Shown here in pieces: positions 46,281 to 58,666 of a stretch of DNA of 64,000 nt. Source of the DNA: Prosapia bicincta. Lineage: Eukaryota; Arthropoda; Insecta; Hemiptera; Cercopidae. Numbering within the stretch: position 1 is the stretch's first letter; every line of letters starts with the position of its first letter. The notes under the pieces were generated by a model. The model searched no databases, was not told where the DNA came from, and saw only the letters and a program-made list of their open reading frames with translations. Both the position numbers and the translations under genes were made by a program. The stretch covers positions 355,038,082-355,102,081 of the forward strand of contig JBAIZL010000002.1 in the NCBI GenBank assembly GCA_036971475.1, written 5' to 3'.

Positions 46281-48732
46281 TGCAACGGGCCGGCCCCCTC
46301 AACGCTCCACCCTCAACCCTACTGTTGACCAGCACCGAGCGCAAGGCCGACCACCAAACGCCCATTGCAAAGCAAGAATTTTGAAACGAGCCGCTCGCAG
46401 CCAAAACCACGAACGCTGTGCAATGCTCGCCAAAATCTGCCAGAGAACGAGTCACTGGACTTAAAAAAGAAAAACCTAACTTGTTGCGGATTTTACCCTT
46501 AACGGGTGAGTCATCCCGGGGGAGGGGTTCTTTTGAAAGACATCTAAACGGCGAAATGACCATATCAGTTGTAGGAGAGTGTAAGAAACTTGTTTAAGAG
46601 AATACTCAGTTTGTTTGCAAGTTAGTTGAAAAATATTTATTTTTTAATTTTAAAATTTAAAATTCAAATTTACATCGCACAGTCTGTAACCTATTTGACT
46701 TAAATTATCTTTTGTGTTGGTTCTCACACTGTTAAGAAACCATACTCTGCTTATTCTATTTTACATTAAAGTTTTAATTAAGATTTTACGATATTAGTTT
46801 GCTTACAATCGGAATATACCAAAGCGTAAAACTTTGCTTACTTAACGTTCAATCTTAATTGTCAAAATATAACCCTTTCCAACCTGAAGTTCTTGTTCTT
46901 ATCTTCTAATTAAAAATTCTCTTTTCCCTTAAGTGACTATTTTAACAACCCTTGACTGCTTGTCCTAATTTTATTTCAGTATCCCAGGTTATATAACCTT
47001 TAAGTTTTAATTGTCAATATTTGGTTTTGTTTACTTAAATTTTTACTTAAAAGTTAATTGTTACAGTTTACAACTTTTCGTTTTAACCCTTTTGATTCAA
47101 GCAAAGCCTTACTCTTCAGTACACTCCGAAAGCTCCCTCACCTTTACATTTTGTTCAACTAGTTAAAACTTCTAAACACACTACTTTTTTATGGCAACAT
47201 TCTACATAGCCATGTAAGTGATAAAATTTTTTCCTATATCTCTATCAATTTTAAATGACCTTTTAAAGTTTAATTTCTATTTGCTTTAGCAGGTAAGGTT
47301 TTACTCAATTTTACCAAACAACCTAAAAACAATTTCATAAATTATATCAGATTATATAAAAACCAATTATCAAGCTCATACTGAAACAAAAATTACATAT
47401 AAAACATATAGCCATATCTTCCACAAGATTATCAAAATATTTACTGAACAACAACTCATAATTAATAAAAATTGTTAAGACATCTGCTGATTAAATTCAA
47501 ACACTTTCCCAATTGAAATTACAATATTTAATACATATTTTAATTAAAACGTTTACTGAAACATAGTTAAAACCTTTTTAAACATATCCTCAATCATTTA
47601 CAAAATCTACAAATTTATTAAAATTTATTTAACCCTTTTAATATAAAATAAATAAATCTTCGGTTCTCATTAGATTAACCCTTTCTGCATGAAAATTATA
47701 CATACTGAAATTTATTTAAAATTTATTTGAAAATTTATCAATGCAATTTCTGAAGGAAATTGATATTTAATAAATTTTGAGTAACCTTTGCTAAATGGTT
47801 ACTAACCCATTTGCCTAAATTATATAACTCATATTTAAACCAATTTGCAAAAATTTCATTTTTCCTTTTAAGTTTCTCTATCACCGACATATTATTTTAC
47901 ACACATATAAATCATGAAATAAACGAAATACACTTATAATTCATAAAGAAACAACTTACTTTAATCTATTATTAGCTAGCCCCACTCACAATTTTAAAAT
48001 CTCTTGTTTAACTTAACCATTTTGTTGCACTCTTAAAATATTTAAATTATACACGTATCAAAATCATAACCCTTTATTTTTACTCAAACCTTGGTTTGAT
48101 TTAATTTATTTAATACACATATATAATTTCACCCTTTTCTAAACAAAATCAACAGTTTAAATTAAATAGTTTCAATTAATGGTATAACCCTTGTTTATTT
48201 TAACCGAGAACAATTTATGTCGATTTGTTTCATATTGAAAAATTTCATAATGACTCCTTCTAAATAAAATAACAATTCAGTTTGATTTAATTTTATGAAA
48301 TAACACTCCCCTTTATAGGAGTACTTGAAACTAAAGCATGACCTTCAAATCAGCTGTGGTAAACAACTGCCTTTGTCAGCCATCTTGAATATTTACTTTT
48401 AGCATATCATATTTAATTTATTTCAACCTATCTCTTACTTAATTTCCTTACACCTTCATAAGATTTTAACCCTTTAAATAATTTAAATCCCATTATTTGA
48501 GTTATTTATTTAAAAACCTTAACCCTTTACAATATTTCTAACCTAAAATTTTTATTTCCCTTACTTTCATGAAATGCAACATAATTTCTGCTTTTATGGC
48601 ATCGCCATCTTGAAACCCCCTCTTTAAAACAAAGCCACCAGTATTTACTTCTGAATTTCAAAGTTTACTGGTTATGATTTTAAAATTTATTTAAATTTTA
48701 TAACATTCTCCCATAAAGAAAAATTTTTCAAA

Positions 48733-49140
48733 TTAAAATTTTCTAATTTGCAAAGGGAAGTCAAAGTAGACCTGACCTGAAATCCTCCACAAAGCACGGC
48801 TTGCCCATTTCTCCCTCTCTTCTTCGTCTCTCCCTTTGTTCTCCTGCGGGGTGGGGAGGTCCGGCTTGGATGTTGTATCTTTCCGACGCTGGTATACTTG
48901 GATGATTTCCCACGAGTTGCCGCCAGCTTTGGAAGCCACCTTCCCTTTGTGCTTCTGGTACACCTCATGTAGATCTGCTTGCTTCACCCTTTGTTTGAAA
49001 CTCTCACATCTTCTTTCTTCGATGCCTTTAGCAACACTTTTAAATTTTAGACTGTTACTAATAAAATGTTTAGCTTTAAGCCCTTTTTTAACACAGTTCT
49101 TAACTGGGCATTTTATAACACAGAAAAGAATAAGAATTTT
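48733..49140 (-). CDS. Unrecognised ORF of the 3.7-kb element
   Basis: Minus-strand frame open from about 49140 to the stop at 48733, roughly 135 codons, without an early ATG; the first ATG is at 48987. It starts near CVIKCPVKNCVKKGLKAKHF and continues with RRCESFKQRVKQADLHEVYQ, KHKGKVASKAGGNSWEIIQV and a basic, Glu-rich tail. Two CxxxC-like pairs and the ordinary composition suggest a real protein piece. I do not recognise a family. GC is clearly higher here than in the surrounding element. Confidence 0.45.
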   Translation of the reverse strand, partial: KILILFCVIKCPVKNCVKKGLKAKHFISNSLKFKSVAKGIEERRCESFKQRVKQADLHEVYQKHKGKVASKAGGNSWEIIQVYQRRKDTTSKPDLPTPQENKGRDEEEREKWASRALWRISGQVYFDFPLQIRKF

Positions 49141-49633
49141 TTTTTTTTAAATCGTTTACCAAGTTAGTTGAATTATGTTTAATTTAGTTTGAATTTTAGT
49201 ATTACTTTTTAAAAACTGTTTGCTAGGTTATCACTGTTCACTTCGCCTTGCCTTTGTAGTAAGGCTGTCTTGAATTTAATTTAGAACACACACTTTTTAA
49301 AGACGCTCGCACATTATTGATCGAATTTTATGTGGAATACCTCTTTCGGCACGATCTTCAATCCGAAAGGGCTCCATTTTCGGAAACACAACGCCACGGC
49401 ATTCCAACGAAACGAAATTGCCTTAGCCACTCATCGTTTTTAAGCAGTTAACGGTAAAATACAACTGTTCATTCTTTACCGGAGCTAAATCCCTAACACG
49501 TCCGTACACTTCAGAAGTCCTGGTTTCGCTGGGGCGTAAAAGGACGCTAACATCTTTTCCCACGGGGAAAGCCCCCTCTCCTCTGCTCTGTTCCCACGAG
49601 CCTCTCAATCAATAAGGATCCTTATCGATTTCG

Positions 49634-49855
49634 TCATGATCGGCGCGCGCATCGTCTTTGTACTAAACTCAACGGCTCGCAAAAATCAATACATTTGATC
49701 GATTCTATCCACTTTTTCGTTCTAGCCTTATAACTCTTAATGGTTGCCTTTAATGAAGTTTTCTTATTCTTTGTTTTTGATTTTTCTCGTCTCGCTTTAT
49801 CTCTGGAAATGTCGATGGTAGTTCTAGGTCGAGTTTGACAATCTTCCCCTTGCAA
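49634..49855 (-). CDS. Small basic ORF of the 3.7-kb element
   Basis: 73 codons, very Lys/Arg-rich (DISRDKARREKSKTKNKKTS), near the end that carries the TATA-like motif. It could be the N-terminal nucleic-acid-binding part of the element's protein, or chance. The adjacent 49423-49608 ORF on the same strand may be its continuation in another frame. Confidence 0.25.
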   Translation of the reverse strand: MQGEDCQTRPRTTIDISRDKARREKSKTKNKKTSLKATIKSYKARTKKWIESIKCIDFCEPLSLVQRRCARRS

Positions 49856-49992
49856 ACGGCCCTACCTTAAAGTTTCTAACCCCTCTTACGGTGGCTTGGT
49901 TTGTTTTATATAAAAGAAATTTAAACTCTTTATGTTTTAAATTTTCTCTTTTTGCGGTATGTATTCCAAGAGAATACTGCCCGTCGCAGAGT

Positions 49993-50088
49993 GTCATAAG
50001 TGTGTATTCCACGGTGCACGTAAGTACAAACTATTAATTTATATAATTATAATAATTATTGGTCCTCCGAAACTATTGTTACCAAACA
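49993..50088 (+). repeat. 3' LTR of BEL-1, right part
   Basis: Continues the LTR from GTCATAAGTGTGTATTCCAC to ...TTACCAAACA, matching 40068-40163. Confidence 0.92.
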
Positions 50089-50882
50089 TATACAGACGTA
50101 TAAAGATCCGAAGAGCAAGGGATGTTTTTATTTTAAAATGTAAACATTTCAAAAGTTTATTTGAAATTTATATTTTTTTGTTAGAAGAAATGTTGCTATG
50201 TTAAGATACAACATCGGGGAGATTCCAAATCCCGAGCAACGCCAATACAACATGCAGAATGGCGAGATCTGTTCCGGAGCCACGTTTTTCTACACCTTTT
50301 GTTACAACACAGCTAAGTCATAATTTTAAGACATAAAGTGATGAAAAAGGAAAAATTTAACTGTTAAACTTTAACCGGTCACGGCATAATAGTGCTAGTT
50401 TTTATTTTTAAAATATGGGAAGTGTAAATGTAATGTCAAATTTTTAATCTCAAATAGACAAATTGAAATGTATTTTAAATAACGTAAAGCAATCTCAAGA
50501 GGATGTCATGTGCCAAGCCAAAGATCTTTCAACAATATAAAGTTCTTATAAATTAAGTATATAAAACAATGTAAAATCATAAAGTAGCGTAACATTTCAA
50601 ATGTAATTTTGTTTTGTATTTGATATTTTTTGTGTGCAGTAAAATTTGATTTATTTAAATTAATTTTTGTTGTTTAAATTATTTATTGAACGCAGCATTC
50701 TTATGTTCAATTAAACTCTTGGCATTGCAGGACAAATAACTAATTGTGTAACTAACTAATGCAATATTTAATATCATAATTCATTAAGAATTATACAAAG
50801 TTATCCAACACATTACAGTATCTTTCAGAAGAAATTATTTCAGCAAGCAGATTCTATTCAGATTTGGTTTGAATTTTATATA
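50089..50882. other. Right flank of BEL-1, no recognised gene
   Basis: A short GC-richer stretch at 50200-50300 may be an old repeat. Nothing I can name. Confidence 0.4.
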
Positions 50883-51608
50883 TAAATTTTATGAAACTGA
50901 TTTTGTTATTCTAGACATTTCAAAAAAATCCATCAAGAAATAAAATCAAGATTTTATTTTTAAAGTTGATATAACATTTACTCGACACAGTTTTTATCCA
51001 GTCCTACATTAATTTTTATTCATCCATCCATTTCTCAATAAAATGCGCCATTAGATCCAGCATAAATGTTACTCTGGATATTTTAATTCATGTTGATTTC
51101 ATAATAACTCATACATCTTCTTTTTTATTTACTGTTACATTATTTAAAATATAAAAATGAAAAGTGATTTTATCTGCGTTTCAAGTACCTTTCTAAAAAG
51201 AATACTTTTAAGAAAGTATTTACATTCACTTCTTCAATTTTAGGGCCGTTGTTCGATCGTTCATTTTCATTTAGTTTAAATATCCTAAACAAATTATCTC
51301 ATAACTATAACACACTTTAAGATACACATTTTCTTACTGTGATTCTGGTTTTTCAATATGATCTTATACATTACAGTCTGCCATATTTTCACTGAATATA
51401 ATAAATCAGATGCTAATGAAAAAATGTATGGATATACTGTGATACACAAGACTGAGCTCAGAATTTAACAAAATAATATATATGCTGTAAATAAAAATAT
51501 ATGCTGCAAATATCAAACTACTTTGATTTCTAGAGATTTAATTCTGTAAAGAGAAAGGTTAACTTATACACAGATTAATATTGCAGTTAATCAAATATTA
51601 AGACATTA

Positions 51609-52148
51609 TTAACCTCTAAATACCATTGTTCTGCCTGACAGGCACTGTTGCATATGGTGTTGTCTAGTTTTGTCCCCTCATACTCCCCCTTGAAGGTCAT
51701 GGTATTCAGTAGCTTTCTATATAGTAGTGTTTCGCATGGTGTTAGTGTTGTTTGGATGATTATGTGCATTGTGTTGTTTTATAATAGTTTGAAACTACGG
51801 TTGTGCCTCACAGCCATGACGTTATTTGTGTAATATTTTAACCTTTTATACAACAAAATATAATTATTGTAAGTTCATTATTGTGAGAATATAAGCCTTT
51901 TTAGATAAACTTCACTAAGATCTGAAGAAGGTAAGACTATAGTTTTCAATAAGTAAATAAAAGAAAACTAATCTCATAAAGTTATCTTTTCCTTAGTTAT
52001 TTTCATTCAGAATATATTTAAATAAAATTTTCATAAAGTTAATGCAAGATAAGTTTTTAAACTACACAATAAATCACACGTAGATCCTTCGTTCCTGTGA
52101 GGCACATCGACGGTAGAAATGTGACAGAGATTGCAGGACGGTAGTTAA
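51609..52148. mobile_element. piggyBac-type miniature element (deletion derivative of the 23.4-kb copy)
   Basis: TTAA (51609-51612), left end CCTCTAAATACCATTGTTCT then GCCTGACAGGCA. The right end carries CTGTGAGGCACA and GGTAG followed by TTAA (52145-52148). Left 230 bp and right 300 bp align with both ends of 23412-24538, and the middle 0.6 kb is missing. Arm 1 of the duplication has the unoccupied TTAA site near 19739. Confidence 0.85.
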
Positions 52149-52195
52149 TGGTTGATCAAAAATTTTAGACAACACTTTAACACTGTAATTTACAA

Positions 52196-53452
52196 TTTTT
52201 GCAACAAACATTTATGTATGTTGTTTCTCAACAAACGTTGAGAAATATTTGCTTCAATTCACAGTTACATTGTGACTCAATTAGTTCGATCTGTAATTCT
52301 GGTTTGACAGACTGACAATCCACATTAAATAGTTTACTAAAAGGGCCCAGGTCCTGTTCGATAACTTTGAATTCTTGAATCTTCATTCAAATTCTTCATG
52401 AATGCATTACTCATAGATCTTATTTTTTTTTGCCTAACTGCAATAGTTCTTAGATTTGGAAAATGAGTAAAGCCTCTCTTGACTAGTAATTTTGAGTATT
52501 TTTAAACCCCTGATTGACCCCAAATATCATGTATTAGTCTGGAATTTCAAGTTCAATTTATTGGTGTGACTGAGAAGATCTGTACTGAAGAAAATACTGT
52601 CAAAAGCGTGATAGTAGGTTGAAATTCTTCAAAAATGTCTGATTTTTTTAGTCGTTCTCTTTAATGAATACACCCAATCTAAACCTTCAGTAACACAAAA
52701 ATTGCCATCAATACCTGTTATATATCTCAGTAGCTGAGCTCGGTCAGTTATGTCCGTACTTACATCCAAAGCAAAACAACAGAATTTTAAATCGGATATC
52801 TTTGACTCCAGTTGTGAGACCACCGTTTGTCAGTTATTTCAGTTCTAGAAGTAATTGTTTTTGAGAATAACTAACTATCTCAAATTATTTTTTTTATCAA
52901 ACAAAATACTTGGAGCATACAAGTTTTTACGAATTCGTTATCAGAAAATTGTTTTTTACTTTTTCCAATATTCTAATCTACAACATAACAGGGATGCTTT
53001 GCTAGGTTTTGAGAAAAACTGAGTTATTTTTAATATTTTGCTAGTGTGAAAACTTTTTAAAGTATATATCTTGCTTTTTGTTTCTGTTCTTCTTCAGTCA
53101 TAGTTTCATAACTGGCTTTGTTATGCTTTGTCATGAAGAGTCATGAGAGGATGCATTCCTGAAATACGACTACAGCTTCATTGCAAATTTGGCATACAGG
53201 TTTATCTTTTATAAGAGTGAAAAAGTGTTTCCAAATCTCCTGATCTTTAAAAACTAGACATTCTGAATCAACGTTAGGTTTTTTACTTGCAGTTCTAACG
53301 ATCTAAAATATCAAAAACCACTATACATAAAGTAACACTATGAGAATAAAACCGCTATTAAAATGTATCAATGCAGAAAATACATTTAGTCCTATGAGTA
53401 ATTATAGGGGTTACATAAAATCACGTTGGGAGCCGTACATTGTCCATCTCTG
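52196..53452 (-). pseudogene. Second copy of the GTF2IRD2/ZBED-like hAT transposase
   Basis: The element end CAGAGATGGACAATGTACGG lies at 53452 (minus). The start codon position of arm 1 is CTG here. The BED finger reads KPVCQICNEAVVVFQECI with both cysteines of the first pair kept. 52629-52823 reads VSQLESKISDLKFCCFALDV then STDITDRAQLLRYI. The copy ends near 52240 in the ELIESQCN-type segment without the C-terminal dimerisation block. Several frame breaks. Divergence from arm 1 is about 10 percent by eye, so the duplication is not very recent. Confidence 0.8.
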
Positions 53453-54206
53453 TGTTAGGCATTCCTTGACCATTCCTGAATTTACATCTATCATGAAGTG
53501 AGAATCTTATACCAATGACAAACTCAGTTAACACAGATTTTTCACATCGAACACTATATAGTAAAAACACGTATAAACAACAAAATAATTTCAGCTATGT
53601 GTACAAATAAAACGTACCTGAACAGTTCAGATTAAAACTAAAAACGGAAACTATCTGGAATAGAAGTTTCTGCTTAACAGAATCAAATATTGAAATTAAA
53701 TCACAAAACTGCCCTCTTCTATTTCTATTAAAGTAATGACTATGTACAAGTATTTATCTTTGTAAGATTTATTGGATTGGACATGATAGTTAAAGACATA
53801 TAAGACCATAGTACTGAGCTCAGTCTTCTTCACACAGTCTAATTTAATAAAAACAATAAATCACTTGTATTACTTCGAGAACCAGCAGTCTATATGAATT
53901 AAATAAGAGCATGAGTGAACTCATATATTGCAGATGTAGGGATATGTATCTTCGTTTCAATTTTCACAACATTCATCACAAATATGATTTAACTTTGCTA
54001 AGATACACAGACCTTTATAGAGATGTATGGGATTGATAACTGAAAGAGTAAATTAGTCATAAGATACAACTGTGTCAGTGGTTGTCGAATTTCCAGTATA
54101 TTGTTGCCTTGTACATTTTGTTGAATATAGTATTAAAGAATCAAAGTAAAATTAGTGTAAGCAAATAAGCTGGTTCAGAAAACTTTACCATTGAGTAACA
54201 AATATA

Positions 54207-55519
54207 AGATTGTTTCTTGCACAAATTACTTCATTCCCCTTCAACTCTTTCTGTAGGCATTTTTGCGAGTTTTTTTATTTTACAAATTTTTTATTTTACA
54301 TTCTAAAATTAATCTCTCGTTTTGTTTTCTGAATCTGCTTTAATATTCAACATTACCTAAAATAATGTTACAAGTTGTTTCATAAAGTGTTCACTTTGAT
54401 ACATACACAATTTTACATTATATGTTTCATAATAAATGTTTCACGTCAACAAAATTGTCCGAATGCACAGTTGATCAAGTAGGAGTACATAAGAAAAGGT
54501 GACCAATTGAAAATAGAAGCTCCATCCATCAATAGATGAGGATGTCCTGAAACGTGTCAAGTTTAAATACAAATTTAATGCTAGGAATTGTGTAAAGGTG
54601 CTCCTCTTTAGTGATTTATAATCTTCAAATATACATATAACTTTATTTTGAAAAAAAATAGATATTTTAAAAGTCAAAAATCATTGGTGAAAGAAGTTGA
54701 AAGGAAAATTCTACGTTTATATAATATATTAAGAATGCAATAACACAGTGAGATTTCTATGCGGCCTTGAACATCTATGTCAAGCACCTAATTTCAAAAA
54801 AAATTATTAATTTTTCATCTATTTACCTAATTATTCAGCTCTCAAAGTAGAATGTGGTATTTGAAATGTGTAAAATGCTAGTAATTTAGTAAGGGTTGTT
54901 TTAAGTGTTTCCTTTTTTCCGAACTTCTATATTTTGATGGCTTTTATAGATATACAGGGCATCACTATTTGTAGGTTGTTATTTAAGTAGTAACGTTTAG
55001 TGAAATGTATCTAGAAAATTACTGAGAAATTAAATAAAACAGGTCCTAGACCTGTATCTATAGTAATTGTTTTAATTATTTGACAAATTGCTTAACCTAG
55101 GTACATAAAACATGTTATAGTTTTTAAATACTGTAACTTTCTTAAAATGATTAACAAATAAGTTTAATTTATAAACACAATCTATAAACAAACAGAGACA
55201 GTTTGGTTCTGAAGAGAATGATGTAATATATACCAATATTTGAAACACAACATTTAATCAAATTAGCTTTGTTTAATAATAAACCATTGTAATATGCAAT
55301 TCAACTTGTATTCCTGAGCTAAACTGAATCTCATAATTTCCTTTATGGTCATTATGATTTGGTTCGCGCTCAACAGGAATCAACTGTGTTGCAAATGACA
55401 TATTCATCTGAAAACGCCATTACAGTAAACAAAATGTTCAAGCACGAAAACTTATTCTAAAGTTATTACTGTTTACACATGAATGTTCTGTTTACAACTT
55501 GTAACATCTGTTCATTTTC

Positions 55520-55523
<4 letters not shown>
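54207..55523. other. No recognisable gene
   Basis: AT-rich. A 78-codon minus-strand ORF at 54441-54677 has a hydrophobic C-terminal half but no motif I know. Confidence 0.45.
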
Positions 55524-55563
<40 letters not shown>

Positions 55564-55613
55564 TTATAATTATATATTAATTTATTTATTTATATATATA
55601 TATATTTAAATAT
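55524..55613. repeat. (TA)n-rich array
   Basis: TA runs interrupted by AATTAT and ATTT variants. Confidence 0.9.
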
Positions 55614-56096
55614 AATTTAAAAACCATTTTAAATGCTTCAGAGAGGGACTCCTTATCGGCCAACCTTTGTCCCTTGAAAAGTTCGGTAAGAGACAGTTCA
55701 TTTCAAGACGTCGGTATAACGACATCCCTCCCATCACTCTCGACGTGACGTAGTTTCTCGTGAGTTCTAGCAAGGCTCGGTTTAGATCAAACATAATTCC
55801 CATTACGCTATACGTGACGTAGATATTTCTTTCTTTGCTTCTCCCGTCGTGTGGCGAAGATATTATTAGCATAAATAGTGACTATTTTGAATTATATGTG
55901 ATTTCTCTAAAGTTACTTAGGTAAGTGATTAGTGCGTGAAAGGGTGCACCCGAACAACTGTCCGGCATCCGACAGGAAGGACTAGTGGTGGTACTTCGCC
56001 CAGTGAGGTATGTGCGTTAGCTGTTAACTTTTTTCATTTATTGAGTATTTAAGGTCCTCCGGAAAACTATACCGTTACATGGCAAAATATTTAACA
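55614..56096 (+). repeat. Probable 5' LTR of BEL-2 (left end unknown)
   Basis: Ends TTAACA just before the GGTCC leader, as BEL-1 does. Contains two direct copies of an ACGTGACGTAG block (about 55744 and 55811). The start is set at the edge of the (TA)n array only for convenience. Confidence 0.5.
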
Positions 56097-56815
56097 TTTT
56101 TGGTCCTACGGGCCGAATCTTTTGAATAGGTCCTATGTTTAAACATGCCCACATGAGTGACGTACATATTTCCAACCGCACGCATTATCTTGTCCTTGTT
56201 ACAAGGCTTACCTCACTCAATTTCTTATCTATCAGCTATGCTAATAGAGTAAACTATAACAAACCCTCTCTGAAAGCAATCTTTACAATTATCTACGCTT
56301 GTCTATTTATAAGGAATTCGTATTATTCAAAGTATATGTTTCTCACTCATGCTAATGTTAATCGGCTAATATATTTATAAATATTTTCTGCTAAATATTT
56401 AACATATAGTATGTTAAAAGAAGTCACCTATGATTTCACTGCTTGTAAATTGCAAATTTATATTTATTAATGCTTGTTGTTTTCAAGCAGATCATTCAGT
56501 TACATGCTGTCCAATGTATTTGTAACTATTTCTTTTTAAATTATTCACATTTTTTATAATTTGTATTGAACGTTTTACTTATTGCAATTATTTTACCATG
56601 CAGATATTATAGCTTGTTATTGTAACATTGAATAAGAGACATTTGTTTACTTCAACTGTCTAAATCCGTTCATAAGTTCAAACATTCAATATTTACATTT
56701 CTTTGTGAGAAACTCGTTTATGCTTTCTCTATCGCTCTTGCTATTAGTATAGCATATTTTGTTAGTGTATTTAAAGAGCCTTATTGTTATTGTAGATATA
56801 ATTCAATTCTACAAA

Positions 56816-58159
56816 ATGGCCAAATCACTAAGGGTAATCACTGCTAAGAAGGAAGCTCTATTTTCCCAGATCCAATCTATTTATGATCTCACGCAAAATA
56901 TTTCTGATAAAGCGATCATGCAGGAATTAATCATCCGAGCTCCCTCTGTTGCTAGCATTAAACAAGAAGGTTTAGACACATTGGACTTATTCAATGAACT
57001 CTCGTTGCAAAAAGATAACGATATTATTCCCTATTTTTCAACTTCGGCTGTGGTTAATGATCTTGTTTCTCGCATAAATTACACTGTTGCTTCAATAGAA
57101 GCGAAACAAGCCGCTAGGTAAAAACCGAAGCTAGCTCTTCACTCTCGTCGCAAATCCCACTGCGACTTCAAAATTGGAACTCAAACATTTCACGGGTGAT
57201 CCATTTGAATGGACTTCGTTCAAAAATCTCATTGACTCTACCATACATAAAAATTTATCTCTCAATGCTACCAACGTCACCAAACTACAGTATTTGCTCA
57301 GTGTACTCTCAGGTGAACTATTAAAATTAATTAATTAACGCTTTACCTATTTCGGAAGTTAACTATCAAGTCGTGTATGGCCTTCTAATGGAAAGATATC
57401 ATTCTCCAAGACGAATAATGTCAACTCATCTCAATAGAATTCTCGACCTGCCGAATATCAATTACACTTCTAACCAAATGCGTAACTTTGTTACAAGTTA
57501 CACAGAGAACACCCAAGCCTTGAAGGGGCTACAAATTGATATCACGAGCAACAATTTCTTATTGTCAGCGATGATTTTACGCAAGCTGGATTATACTATA
57601 TTGAAGAATCTTGAACAATCACGGGATAAAACGTCGACCCTGGCAACACCTGCGGAAATTATCAACTTCCTCTCACGAAAATGTAGTGAACTTGAACACG
57701 CGACACTACATTCCTCTTCAACTCTCAACCCTAACTCATTACATTCAAACTCACCTCAAATTTCAAAGGGTAACAGTTTATTTATAAGACTCAGGTTAAT
57801 CGAAAGGGGACTTCGCTGGTGACTTGTAACTCTGTCAATGACACAGGATCTGAAACAAAGCATACTTTATGTTTTCTGTGTAAAGGAACATACCATAAAA
57901 CCTATTCATGCCTTAAATTTAGGGACAAATCTCCAACAGAGCGTTTGAAGATCGCGAAGTCATATAGTAGATGTATTTCATGTATGGCCGCTCACAGTGT
58001 AAAGTATTGTAAATCCAAATCGAATTGTTTTCAATGTAAAAGGAAACATCACATTCTTCTCCATTTCCACAACGATCATTTGCCTCAGCATACACCATTA
58101 AAGTCCTCTCCTACCCAGGACCAAGGTGTAACAGAAGTTGTTCAGTCACCTATTAGTAT
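56816..58159 (+). pseudogene. gag: BEL-2 gag
   Basis: ATG at 56816 (MAKSLRVITAKKEALFSQIQ) aligns with BEL-1 gag from its first residue. A stop at 57119 and frame changes around 57160 and 57340 break it. Pieces include KLELKHFTGDPFEWTSF, LLMERYHSPRRIMSTHLNRI (57373-57822), and the zinc-knuckle region 57840-58080 (CFLCKGTYHKTYSCLKF, CISCMAAHSVKYCKSKSNCF, QCKRKHHILLHF), better preserved than in BEL-1. The knuckle block is followed by the LINE insertion. Confidence 0.88.
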
Positions 58160-58432
58160 GACTTCTCTGGAAAAGAGAGTAAAGCAGGCTGTTCGCTTCA
58201 TGAACAACAGTTAATAATGTCCTGAACTTGGGGTGTGCTTCAAGGTCAGTGACTGAATACTCAATCCAAGGTGGAAGGCATCGTGCCGAAGGATGAATGG
58301 CTGCAGGGTATAAAATGCAGTTGCACACGGTCCCCTTGAGGAACCAGACAAAACCTCATTGTATGTTGTCTTGCCAGGGCAGTGGGGGCTCTGCTCTGGT
58401 CGACCGTTATTTCCCCCATACTCGTGGGACGT

Positions 58433-58658
58433 AATGGACCAAGTAAGTAAAAGAATTGATTTCGAGACATCACAGACAGTGGGAGCCAATGAGACGGCAA
58501 ACCGTGAGTCTGTAGCAGTTGTGTCAACGGCAACCATCACTGGGGGTGCAGGGGCGGCTGTCAAGCTGCCGACTGCAGAAACCGGTGAAGTGGCTGTAGA
58601 GTTGAGCACGCTGTCTAGTACTGGGGCTGCTCTGCGGACCCAGGCGACTGCAAATTAA
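58433..58658 (+). pseudogene. Short ORF1 of the LOA-type LINE
   Basis: Begins MDQVSKRIDFETSQTVGANE and ends ...GAALRTQATAN 9 bp before ORF2. At about 75 codons it is far shorter than the several hundred residues usual for ORF1, and no zinc knuckle is present, so an internal deletion is likely. Rich in Ala, Thr and Val. Confidence 0.45.
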
Positions 58659-58666
58659 GCAGAACA

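Larger units (their letters stand above)
46281..49988 (-). mobile_element. Unclassified 3,708-bp element with 10-bp inverted ends and 4-bp target duplication
   Basis: Comparison with the uninterrupted 5' LTR fixes both edges. GAGT (46277-46280) and GAGT (49989-49992) flank the insert. The ends TGCAACGGGC and GCCCGTCGCA are inverted with one mismatch and have TG...CA termini. No internal long terminal repeat, RT or transposase is recognised. A TATATAAAAC-like TATA motif occurs on the minus strand at about 49905. Most of the interior (46.6-48.7 kb) is AT-rich and pyrimidine-biased on the plus strand. Confidence 0.85.
39642..50088 (+). mobile_element. BEL/Pao LTR retrotransposon BEL-1, full length, with insertion in its 3' LTR
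   Basis: LTRs at 39642-40163 and 45856-46280 plus 49993-50088, together about 520 bp each and over 97 percent identical by eye. The internal region holds gag, protease, RT, RNase H and integrase in Pao order. No clear 5-bp target duplication was seen at the outer ends. High LTR identity suggests a fairly recent insertion, despite the broken frames. Confidence 0.92.
50883..54206 (-). repeat. Arm 2 of the large inverted duplication
   Basis: Reverse-complement homologue of 16772-20772. It carries a 540-bp piggyBac-type insertion (51609-52148) absent from arm 1, and lacks the hAT 3' end and about 0.9 kb present there. Confidence 0.85.

Noticed and set aside
58211..58609. Minus-strand ORFs of 90-132 codons over the LINE 5' region.
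   Set aside because: Antisense to the 5' region and ORF1 remnant of the LOA-type LINE; no motif, and the strand disagrees with the element.
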